Of a DNA stretch of 64,000 nt, positions 16,532 to 23,930 are shown piece after piece. The stretch covers positions 4,278,001 through 4,342,000 of the forward strand of contig NZ_CP022464.2 in NCBI RefSeq assembly GCF_002234575.2. Direction: 5' to 3'. How positions within the stretch are numbered: the first letter of the stretch is position 1; every line of letters begins with the position of its first letter. The notes below the pieces were generated by a model. It was not told where the DNA came from, did not search any database, and was given only the letters and a program-made list of their open reading frames with translations. Source of the DNA: Enterocloster bolteae. GTDB lineage: Bacteria; Bacillota; Clostridia; Lachnospirales; Lachnospiraceae. Made by a program: the position numbers and the translations under genes.

Positions 16532-17380
16532 TTACCCCTTTACTCCGCCTGCTGCAATTCCGTCTACAAACGAATCCTGCGCCATAAAAAATACGGCCAG
16601 GGACGGGATAATTGCCAGCAGCGACATTGCCAGTATCCGGTTCCAGTCAAATCCCGTCTCTGTATCCATGGACATTCTCAAAAATATGGATACCGGATAT
16701 TTGCGCACTGAATTAATATAAATCAACGGCCCCATGAAATCGTTGGAGGCCCACATAAACTGGAACAGGGCACATGAAACGATAGACGGCTTCAGCATGG
16801 GAACAATCACGTACCACAGTCTCTCAACCACATTACATCCGTCAATCTCCGCAGCTTCTTCCAGTTCCCTGGGAATCCCCCTTAAAAACTGTATCAGCAT
16901 ATATACAAAGAACGTATCCCCTGCCAGCATGGAAGGAATCACAATCGGCAGATAGGAATTCAGCCATCCCACCTCGTTAAACAGGATGTACTGAGGTACA
17001 TTTAAGACCACCTGTGGCAGAAACAGTGTGGAGAGCAGCAGCACGAAGAGCAGGTTCTTGCCCACAAACCGGAACCTGGCAAATCCATAGGATGTAATTA
17101 CCGCGGATATAACGGTGAACACCACTTTCGGCAGTACAAACTTGTATGTATTCCCCATAAAATGCAGCAGGTTCATGCCCTCGTAACCCTTAAATCCATT
17201 TCTGTATCCGTCCAGAGTAGGCGCCATGGGAATGATTCCCGCACTGGAAAACAGCTCTGAATTTGTCTTAAAGGACGCTCCTATCATCCAGCACAGGGGA
17301 TATATCATCACAATTCCCAGGCCAATCAGCAGGAGATACCGCAAAAACAGGTTAAGACGTGCTTTTTCTTTTCTGTTCAT
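16532..17380 (-). CDS. Carbohydrate ABC transporter permease, MalG type
   Basis: A 282-residue inner-membrane permease with six predicted segments and the EAA loop LRGIPRELEEAAEIDGCN, which docks the ATPase. The ATG at 17380 is preceded by GGGAGGTAGGCAT; an upstream start lacks a site. It forms a heterodimer with the MalF-type permease encoded four bases upstream. Confidence 0.93.
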   Translation of the reverse strand: MNRKEKARLNLFLRYLLLIGLGIVMIYPLCWMIGASFKTNSELFSSAGIIPMAPTLDGYRNGFKGYEGMNLLHFMGNTYKFVLPKVVFTVISAVITSYGFARFRFVGKNLLFVLLLSTLFLPQVVLNVPQYILFNEVGWLNSYLPIVIPSMLAGDTFFVYMLIQFLRGIPRELEEAAEIDGCNVVERLWYVIVPMLKPSIVSCALFQFMWASNDFMGPLIYINSVRKYPVSIFLRMSMDTETGFDWNRILAMSLLAIIPSLAVFFMAQDSFVDGIAAGGVKG

Positions 17381-17384
17381 ATGC

Positions 17385-18281
17385 CTACCTCCCATCCTCA
17401 TCTGCATAGTAAACCCAATACTTCTGGCTGATAAAAGCCACCGCCGTAAAGGTCATGATTACCAGGAAAAGCAGCCATGCAATAGCGCTGGCCAGCCCCA
17501 TCTCATTCCGCTTAAAGGCTTCGTTATAGACCAGAAGCGATACCAGGGTGGTGGAGCGCAGCGGACCTCCCTGGGTCACGATGAAGGGACCATTGAATTC
17601 CTGAAATTTATGACACAGCTGGGTCACGAAGTTATAAAAAATAACAGGTGTGATTAACGGAACCGTGATTTGAAAGAACTGCTTCCATTTTCCCGCTCCG
17701 TCAATGGCCGCTGCCTCGTAAAGATCTCCCTGCACCCCTTTCAGGGCCGCCAAAAAGATGACCATGGGAGAACCAAACTGCCACACCCTCAGAAGCACGA
17801 TTACAAAGAACGCCCCGTCGGGATTACCCAGCCAGTTAAAGGCCGGAATACCCAGCGCCCCAAGCATGATGTTTACAAGGCCCTCTGTCTTGAACAAAAA
17901 CTTCCACAGGACCGCAATGGACACTGACCCTCCCAGTATGGAGGGAATGTAATAAATGGTCCTGAAAAAATTGAGTCCCCGTATCTTATTGTTGAGTATG
18001 TAGGCAATAAACAGGGCGAACATAAGCTCCAGCGGCACGGTTAAAAACGCGTACTTAAAGGTCTGTATGAATGCCTTGATAATCAGCTTATCCCCAAGGA
18101 TGTACTTGTAATTTTCCAGCCCGGTAAAGGAGGCTGTCTTGAACAAATTGTAGGAATGGAAGCTGTAAATAAAGGAGGCCGCAAAGGGATACAGCTTAAA
18201 TACCAACAGTCCAATCAGCCAGGGCATGACAAATGCCAGTCCTATATTGCGTTTCCAGAATCCCTTCTTCTTTTTTTTCAT
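17385..18281 (-). CDS. Carbohydrate ABC transporter permease, MalF type
   Basis: A 298-residue permease with six predicted segments. Its EAA-type loop is LKGVQGDLYEAAAIDGAG, and the N-terminal FVMPWLIGLLVFKLYPF is typical of LplB/UgpA-like proteins. The ATG at 18281 is favoured because ATGGGGG lies just before it; an alternative start ten bases inside the GH4 gene has no ribosome-binding site. Together with the MalG-type partner and the lipoprotein it forms an importer resembling the LplABC group, which in Bacillus also neighbours a GH4 galacturonidase. Confidence 0.93.
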   Translation of the reverse strand: MKKKKKGFWKRNIGLAFVMPWLIGLLVFKLYPFAASFIYSFHSYNLFKTASFTGLENYKYILGDKLIIKAFIQTFKYAFLTVPLELMFALFIAYILNNKIRGLNFFRTIYYIPSILGGSVSIAVLWKFLFKTEGLVNIMLGALGIPAFNWLGNPDGAFFVIVLLRVWQFGSPMVIFLAALKGVQGDLYEAAAIDGAGKWKQFFQITVPLITPVIFYNFVTQLCHKFQEFNGPFIVTQGGPLRSTTLVSLLVYNEAFKRNEMGLASAIAWLLFLVIMTFTAVAFISQKYWVYYADEDGR

Positions 18282-18298
18282 TCTTATCCCCCATACGT

Positions 18299-19699
18299 TT
18301 ATTTCCATCCGGCCGGAAGGTAACGTTCTGTATTATGAATCATGTCATCTGCCAGTTTCCTTATCTCACCCTCATCCCGGCATTTGTGCTTCACCAGCGG
18401 ATCGTTCATAAATGCCTTTACCACCAGATTCCGGTCATATGTATCTGCTGCCTCCAGTATGTATCCGTGATTCTGTACATGTGGAAGTATCAATTCCCTG
18501 ATTGGTTCCGGCAGGGGACCGGCTGCCACTGCCCTGATGCTGTCACGGGAGAATACTGCATTTGTCTCCACCACAGCCTCCTTTGGAAGATTGGGAATCT
18601 GCAGGAAGCTGTTTGGCATATTGACATTGCTCACCATCCGGTCCAGACCCACCAGAGCCTTTATCTGCTGTACCCCCTCCTCACCGGACGGAACAATCTC
18701 CATCTGCTCCTCTCCTTGAATCAGGCGCTTTCTCCTGGCCAGGCGTTCCTCCATCTGACTGATTCTAAAGTCCACTGTGGTCAGCCCGAACTTCCATGAC
18801 CTGACTGTCTCCGGGTCATTGAGATAGGTGTTTCCCGGCATGAACTCTGCCAGATGCCGGTCTCCTGCGGCAGCGATCAGTCCATAACGGTTAAACAAAT
18901 CAAATTTCACCCTGTGCCGGCAGTTAAAGGTGGATTTTTCCCATGGACGGTCAGGGTCGTCGTAACCCTCCTCAAAATGTGTCCCAATGTACTTCTTATA
19001 GACAGGGAACAGGTCCGCGCCTTCATAGGAAGCAGCGTCAAACCAGGTAAAATGGTTGACTCCCAATACATTTACATGAATATCCTTACGGTCAATGGGG
19101 CCTGTCCCCAGCTCCTGCGAAGCAATGGCGGCCAGCACCTTCTGTGTGCCGAACACCTCATGGCAGCAGCCAAAGGCCTTGATTTCAGGAAATGTCTTAT
19201 AGAGACTGGCCACGCACAGGCTCATGGGGTTGGTATAGCTGATGACCCATGCAAAGGGACAAAACTCTCTGATAGCCAGCGCAATCTCCTCATACATGGG
19301 CAGGGTGCGAAGGGCGCGGACCATACCGCCCGGACCCGCCGTATCCCCCACCGACTGGTAGATGCCCAGCCGTTCCGGCAGGTGTACATCGGAACGCATT
19401 TCCTCAAAGGTCCCCGGCAGAATGGAGATTACCACAAAGTCAGCGCCCTTTAACGCCTCCTTTAAGGAATATGCCACCTTATAATCCCACCGGCCTGCGG
19501 CCTCTTTTCTCTCCTTAAGCTGGCTGCCGATGATCTGGTTCTCCTCAGCTGCCCTGGCATCTATATCATAGAGCCAGACCGTCCCGTCCAGCGCAGGCTC
19601 CAGGGCCAAATCCGCCATCAGTTTCCACGCCCATGCCTTGGATCCCCCTCCTATGTAAGCCATCTTGATATCTGATACATGATGATTGTTCCACTTCAT
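18299..19699 (-). CDS. lplD: GH4 alpha-galacturonidase (CHEV motif)
   Basis: A 466-residue NAD- and Mn-dependent glycosidase of family GH4. The N-terminal dinucleotide motif is AYIGGGS (14-20). YTNPM lies at 155-159 and the diagnostic metal-site motif C179-H-E-V182 follows. CHEV is the published signature of alpha-galacturonidases (LplD and Thermotoga Tm0752), separating them from CHSV alpha-galactosidases and CN-P phosphoglycosidases. The ATG at 19699 is chosen because AGGAGG is eight bases upstream; an ATG two codons earlier is too close. It is the first gene of the operon, preceded by a promoter with an operator at the start of transcription. It should release galacturonate from imported alpha-galacturonides. 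Confidence 0.9.
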   Translation of the reverse strand: MKWNNHHVSDIKMAYIGGGSKAWAWKLMADLALEPALDGTVWLYDIDARAAEENQIIGSQLKERKEAAGRWDYKVAYSLKEALKGADFVVISILPGTFEEMRSDVHLPERLGIYQSVGDTAGPGGMVRALRTLPMYEEIALAIREFCPFAWVISYTNPMSLCVASLYKTFPEIKAFGCCHEVFGTQKVLAAIASQELGTGPIDRKDIHVNVLGVNHFTWFDAASYEGADLFPVYKKYIGTHFEEGYDDPDRPWEKSTFNCRHRVKFDLFNRYGLIAAAGDRHLAEFMPGNTYLNDPETVRSWKFGLTTVDFRISQMEERLARRKRLIQGEEQMEIVPSGEEGVQQIKALVGLDRMVSNVNMPNSFLQIPNLPKEAVVETNAVFSRDSIRAVAAGPLPEPIRELILPHVQNHGYILEAADTYDRNLVVKAFMNDPLVKHKCRDEGEIRKLADDMIHNTERYLPAGWK

Positions 19700-19785
19700 T
19701 CCCATATCCTCCTCGTTATGAGCACTTGGCGTCTGTCTTTCAGACGCTTACGTGCGATACATGCCGCCTCCTCTGAATATCGTAT

Positions 19786-19797
19786 ATCGTATACGAT
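19786..19797. promoter_or_regulatory. Candidate operator for the FadR-type regulator
   Basis: A perfect 12-bp palindrome, ATCGTATACGAT, fitting the FadR-subfamily pattern TNGT-n-ACNA. It lies within a few bases downstream of the expected transcription start of the GH4 operon, a repressing position. A partial copy (ATATCGTAT) abuts it. Confidence 0.6.
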
Positions 19798-19805
19798 TTA
19801 CTGTA

Positions 19806-19834
19806 GTTTTATCATACTTTCGATGAAATTTCAA
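19806..19834 (-). promoter_or_regulatory. Promoter of the GH4-ABC-LarA operon
   Basis: On the minus strand, TTGAAA (19834-19829), a 17-base spacer and TAAAAC (19811-19806), with TATGAT overlapping just upstream as an alternative -10. Confidence 0.55.
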
Positions 19835-19917
19835 TTACTTTTGTATATTATTTTTATATTTTGGCTAATATCACTAATTTTTATGTGCACTTTTTCATTT
19901 ACCAACGCAACTAAGTT

Positions 19918-19946
19918 TTGACTCTTTTGGGTTTGTATGCTAAAAT
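19918..19946 (+). promoter_or_regulatory. Promoter of the FadR-type regulator
   Basis: TTGACT (19918-19923), a 17-base spacer and TAAAAT (19941-19946), about 30 bases before the regulator start codon. Confidence 0.65.
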
Positions 19947-19977
19947 AGCTTTATTCTAAGAAAAGCGGGTGAAACAA

Positions 19978-20637
19978 ATGAAAAAGCTGGATTCGCTGGA
20001 AATAATGCCCACGCGCATCCGAATCGCTTCCATTCTTCGCAAGGCGATTCTGTCAGGCGAGTTTAAAGAAGGGGAAGAATTGTCCCTTACAGACATAGCC
20101 AATAACCTGGGTGTCAGCAGGACGCCGGTCCGTGAAGCATTTCAGATTCTCTCCTCCGAAAATCTGATTCTGCTGAGAATGAATAAAGGGGCGATTGTAA
20201 AAGGAATCACCACCAAAACAATCCGTGAGCATTTTGAGATGAGATCATTATTAGAAGGGGAGGCCGCTGTCAGGGCCACCCTGAGACATTTTGACGTATC
20301 GGAACTGATGGAATCCCAGGTCCACATCGAAAGCCTGGGAGAAAATTTCACAGATGACGAGTATCAGTCCTATAACCAGAATCTCCATACCTCCATATGG
20401 AAGGCTGCCGACAACAGTAAGATGTATTCCACCCTCTCCTCACTGTGGAATGGAAGTTCCTTTGGAAAAACCGTTTCAGCCAAGGACCATCAGATTCTCT
20501 CCATCAGGGAACACAGGAACATCCTGGAATACATCCAGTCCTGCAATCCCTATCTGGTGCGAAAGGAAATGGAGCACCACATTGAACGAAGCATGAACAA
20601 TATCATTGACAGCTTCTCCTTAAAGGAAAACGAGTAA
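19978..20637 (+). CDS. GntR family transcriptional regulator, FadR/FCD type
   Basis: A 219-residue regulator. The winged helix (about 5-70) carries LTDIANNLGVSRTPVREAFQIL, and an all-helical FCD effector domain covers about 80-215. It is transcribed divergently from the GH4 operon and almost certainly controls it, given the palindrome at 19786-19797. Relatives such as UxuR, ExuR and LldR sense uronates or hydroxy acids. The ATG at 19978 is preceded by GCGGGTG; an in-frame GTG three codons earlier is possible. A strong hairpin terminator follows the stop. Confidence 0.9.
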   Translation: MKKLDSLEIMPTRIRIASILRKAILSGEFKEGEELSLTDIANNLGVSRTPVREAFQILSSENLILLRMNKGAIVKGITTKTIREHFEMRSLLEGEAAVRATLRHFDVSELMESQVHIESLGENFTDDEYQSYNQNLHTSIWKAADNSKMYSTLSSLWNGSSFGKTVSAKDHQILSIREHRNILEYIQSCNPYLVRKEMEHHIERSMNNIIDSFSLKENE

Positions 20638-20671
20638 GAAAAAGAAAACGTACGCTCTCTGGCGCACAAAA

Positions 20672-20706
20672 AACCGGGCCGCAGCATCTGCTGCGGACCC
20701 GGTTCT
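20672..20706. terminator. Hairpin terminator between the FadR-type and HPr-like genes (bidirectional)
   Basis: Inverted repeat AACCGGGCCGCAGC / GCTGCGGaCCCGGTT with a four-base ATCT loop and a single bulged A. It is flanked by an A-run on the left and TTCTTTAT on the right, so it can serve both convergent genes. Confidence 0.85.
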
Positions 20707-20745
20707 TTATATGTAGAAATCAAGGAAAGTGTATCTGATATCTGA

Positions 20746-20973
20746 CTATGCTGCAAATGGAGCGATTTCCTCCATCAACTGGTCACAGTCATCTGTGTGA
20801 AGAATCAGTTCTACGGTTTTGGACTTTGCCAGTGATAATACACCTACAATAGACTTTGCATCAACCATACGGCTGCCGCATTTCACATCTGCATCGCACT
20901 CAAAACGGTTCATGATTCTTACAAAATTGATAATCTGGTCTGCCTGGTCAAACTTAACAAGGATACGTTTCAT
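20746..20973 (-). CDS. HPr-like protein lacking the active-site histidine
   Basis: A 75-residue protein matching HPr/Crh along its length. The Ser46 region is clear (VDAKSIVGVLSLA; compare NLKSIMGVMSLG in B. subtilis HPr). The GIHARPA segment with His15 is replaced by ADQIINF, so PEP-dependent phosphotransfer cannot occur. The retained serine suggests a Crh-like role in carbon-catabolite signalling, if an HPr kinase recognises it. The ATG at 20973 has GGAGG seven bases upstream; a GTG three codons earlier is too close. It is monocistronic with a structured leader upstream. Confidence 0.85.
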   Translation of the reverse strand: MKRILVKFDQADQIINFVRIMNRFECDADVKCGSRMVDAKSIVGVLSLAKSKTVELILHTDDCDQLMEEIAPFAA

Positions 20974-21010
20974 GTTGTTCACCTCCGTATGGTATTTTAT
21001 TTAGTATCAC

Positions 21011-21058
21011 TGTCAGATACTTGGGGGATGGTACTTACTGGTAAGTCCGCATCTGACA
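21011..21058 (-). promoter_or_regulatory. Nested stem-loop upstream of the HPr-like gene
   Basis: An outer 8-bp stem TGTCAGAT/ATCTGACA (21011-21018 and 21051-21058) encloses an inner stem ACTTAC/GTAAGT (21033-21038 and 21041-21046). It lies 38-85 bases before the start codon, where it would be in the 5' leader RNA if transcription begins upstream. No known riboswitch class was recognised. Confidence 0.4.
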
Positions 21059-21183
21059 ATGCCTGCTAACGTTATCTTTTGTTTGTCTTCCGACATATTT
21101 ATAATACCACGTTCAGGTACTGGATTTCCATGGTAATATTTTTCTATCTCATGGAATATTTTCAAATATTATCCTTATATCAT

Positions 21184-22212
21184 CTAAATCTGGTCCTTCC
21201 AGTAACCAATATTTTCCGAATCCACCTTTATGGGCTCTCCGGCTATGACCTCCAGCCCGCCGTCATGACCGTAATCCATGGGGTATGTCCTGCCTCCCAG
21301 AAGCAGCTCCTGGTCCCCCCTCTCCTCAATACGTCCCTCAGACAGCTCCAGGCACACATACCCTGCCACCCTTCCCAGGTCCATGGGGTTCCATATGTAA
21401 AGTACCGGGCAGATATCCTCAGGATCGCTGCCCACATAGTCCTCCATCTGGTCTGGAAGTCCCAGGCCGATGACCTTTACCTTTGAGGCCTGGCCCCGCG
21501 CCTTCACCACATCAGCCGCTGCCTTGATTCCTTCCGTGGACAGGCAGCACATTACCTTCAGGTCAGGATAAGTCTCCAGCATCAGATTTGCCTTCTCAGC
21601 CGCCTTTTCATATTCCCCTTCCCCGTAGGCAATGTCCACCAGACGCAGGTCACGGTACTCCAGGTTCTGCAGTTCCTGCTTCATCATGTATATCCACTCG
21701 TTTTGATTGGCGGAACGGCTTCCCGCCGACAGGATTCCCCACTGGCCGCTGTGACCGCATATACGGTCCACCTCCCTGACCAGTTCCTTGCCCAGCTCCC
21801 TGGCATCCACCGGGCTTATGTAAATACTGCGGCTTCCCGCCTCCACATCCGCATCCAGGGTGATGACGGAGATTCCCTTTTCCCTGGCCTGGGTCAGGAC
21901 CGGAGTCAGGGCATATTCATCGTTGGCAGCCACGGCAATGGCCTCCACCTTCTCGTCGATAAGGTTCTGTATCAGATGTATCTGCTCCTGGGCAGAGGGG
22001 TGGTCGGGGTACAGCACAATACAGTTCTTGCCGGCATCCTCCACCGTCTGTTTAAACCCTTCGCTGGCCAGCTCATTGTACCAGTTGTTTCTGGATTTCA
22101 TGATAATGGCGTATTTTCCCCTGTTAAACTGGCTGCTCTGGCAGGAAAACAGGAACAACACGCCTGTCATCATGACCGCCCCCGCTATCCAAGCCCAATT
22201 TTTTCCTTTCAC
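21184..22212 (-). CDS. Sugar-binding lipoprotein (RbsB/LsrB-like), probably a sensor-associated binding protein
   Basis: A 342-residue periplasmic-binding-protein-1-like lipoprotein with a short signal peptide ending at the lipobox LFSC (about residue 24). The body resembles autoinducer-2/rhamnose/ribose binding proteins, with LIQNLIDEKVEAIAVAANDE and GISVITLDADVE. No permease or ATPase gene is adjacent. Instead it is divergent, 161 bases apart, from a YesN/YesM two-component pair. In Clostridia such orphan binding proteins often feed a histidine kinase rather than a transporter; that role is inferred. Confidence 0.85.
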   Translation of the reverse strand: MKGKNWAWIAGAVMMTGVLFLFSCQSSQFNRGKYAIIMKSRNNWYNELASEGFKQTVEDAGKNCIVLYPDHPSAQEQIHLIQNLIDEKVEAIAVAANDEYALTPVLTQAREKGISVITLDADVEAGSRSIYISPVDARELGKELVREVDRICGHSGQWGILSAGSRSANQNEWIYMMKQELQNLEYRDLRLVDIAYGEGEYEKAAEKANLMLETYPDLKVMCCLSTEGIKAAADVVKARGQASKVKVIGLGLPDQMEDYVGSDPEDICPVLYIWNPMDLGRVAGYVCLELSEGRIEERGDQELLLGGRTYPMDYGHDGGLEVIAGEPIKVDSENIGYWKDQI

Positions 22213-22373
22213 CCTGCCGTTCCCGCCTTCCTGCTGTTTTTTCCCAGTATATACCTAATGTCGTATTTTGTCCATTTCCGTTGCAAATTTATGATTTCTT
22301 GATACAATAGTTGTATCGGTATTGATTATTGTATACAAATCACTGCCTTTTAGAAAAGGATGGATGATGATAG

Positions 22374-23930
22374 ATGAAACTTCTGATTGTTGATGATGAA
22401 AAACTGACCCGTGAGGGAATCCGGGACAGCTTGGGCCTGGAGAGCCTTGGCATCAGCCAGGTACTGTTAGAGGACGACGGCATACACGGCCTTAAAACCG
22501 CCCTTGAGGAGCGCCCGGATATTGTGCTCACAGACGTCCGGATGCCCAGGATGAATGGGGTCCAGATGGCGGAACGGATTTTAAAGGAGCTGCCCGGGAC
22601 CAGTATCATCTTTATGAGCGCTTATTCCGACAAGGAATACCTGAAAGCCGCTATCAAACTGAAGGCTTTGGGATATGTGGAAAAACCCCTTGACATGGAG
22701 GAACTGGCCTCAGCCGTAAAGGAGGCAGTGGACAGCAGCAGGAACGAGAAAATAAGCCAGGCAGCAGCAAGGCTTCAGGAAAAGGAACAGCTGGGCCATC
22801 TGAGCCTCCTGCTGTCCCAGCCAGAGGAGGAAAGTCTTATAAAGGCAGGACAGCTGGCGGCGGACCTGGGTCTTTCTATCACCCATACCACCTGCTTCTG
22901 CTGCATTATCATTGACTGTGTCACTCCCTTATCCGCACTGCCGGAGGAACAGATGGACGGAATCAGGGATTATTTTATGGAGTATCTCACATCCATGGAC
23001 ATATCCCAGGCCTATGTGCTGAGGGGGGACCACCGCATTATTGTTTTCCTCCACTCCCCGGTGCGTCCCGCGGACAAGACCCTGTACGACTGCGCCGGTC
23101 TCCTGGCCCAAAAGCTTATTAAGATATGTCCCTTTTTCATTTCTCTTGGCCCGGTTGTAAGCGGAATGGACCGCGCGCATCTATCTTACCAGGAAGCCAG
23201 CGAACATCTGAAGGAGGCATTTTTCCACGACTACGGATTCATACTGACCCGCAATATGGAAACAGCTGTTTTCCGGCCGCCGGCAGATCTCCTTCTGGAA
23301 TTTTCCATGGCCCTGTCCGAAAAGCAGGAGGAGGAAGCCCTGGACATCGTCAGGCGGCTGTACGAATCCTTTGTGCCAAACGACATGATTGGCCCCAGCC
23401 AGGTAAAGGATATCTATTACAAGTATTTCAGCAAGCTGGACGAACACGGCCTGGGAAGCTATATTTCCCTGTGGCAGAAGGAAGGACTGGAGTCTGAATC
23501 CATCTGGGAAGGGGTTATGAACTGCACCATCCTGAGGGAGCTCAACGACCTTCTGGCGGCAAAGGTGCGCCTGTTCTTTGAGCGCCTTCGTGGAAACAGC
23601 GTGGGAAATCCGGTGGTATTCCAGATAAAGGAATACATCCATAAGAACTATGCGGTCCTGTCCCTTTCCGTGCCCGATGTCAGCGAATACGTCCGCCTTT
23701 CATCCAGCTACGTATGTACTATTTTTAAAAATGAGACAGGACAGACCTTAAACCAGTACCTGACGGATTACCGCATCAAGATGTCCAAGCAGTTCTTAAG
23801 CGATCCCAGATACAAGATTGCCGATATTTCCTCCAAGGTAGGATACAGCGACGGCAATTACTACAGCAAGACCTTTAAGAAAATCGTGGGCCTGTCCCCT
23901 TCTGAATACAGGGAGAAAATGCTTGCATGA
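22374..23930 (+). CDS. Response regulator, YesN type (receiver + AraC HTH)
   Basis: A 518-residue protein. The receiver domain (1-125) has acidic residues DDE (7-9), phospho-acceptor D54 (LTDVRMPRMNG) and the conserved EKPL lysine around residue 103. A middle region of about 270 residues is not assigned. The C-terminus (about 410-518) has the two AraC-type helix-turn-helices, with VPDVSEYVRLSSSYVCTIFK and IADISSKVGYSDGNYYSKTF. The stop overlaps the kinase start by four bases (ATGA). It probably activates carbohydrate-uptake genes, which are not obvious in the window. Confidence 0.93.
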   Translation: MKLLIVDDEKLTREGIRDSLGLESLGISQVLLEDDGIHGLKTALEERPDIVLTDVRMPRMNGVQMAERILKELPGTSIIFMSAYSDKEYLKAAIKLKALGYVEKPLDMEELASAVKEAVDSSRNEKISQAAARLQEKEQLGHLSLLLSQPEEESLIKAGQLAADLGLSITHTTCFCCIIIDCVTPLSALPEEQMDGIRDYFMEYLTSMDISQAYVLRGDHRIIVFLHSPVRPADKTLYDCAGLLAQKLIKICPFFISLGPVVSGMDRAHLSYQEASEHLKEAFFHDYGFILTRNMETAVFRPPADLLLEFSMALSEKQEEEALDIVRRLYESFVPNDMIGPSQVKDIYYKYFSKLDEHGLGSYISLWQKEGLESESIWEGVMNCTILRELNDLLAAKVRLFFERLRGNSVGNPVVFQIKEYIHKNYAVLSLSVPDVSEYVRLSSSYVCTIFKNETGQTLNQYLTDYRIKMSKQFLSDPRYKIADISSKVGYSDGNYYSKTFKKIVGLSPSEYREKMLA

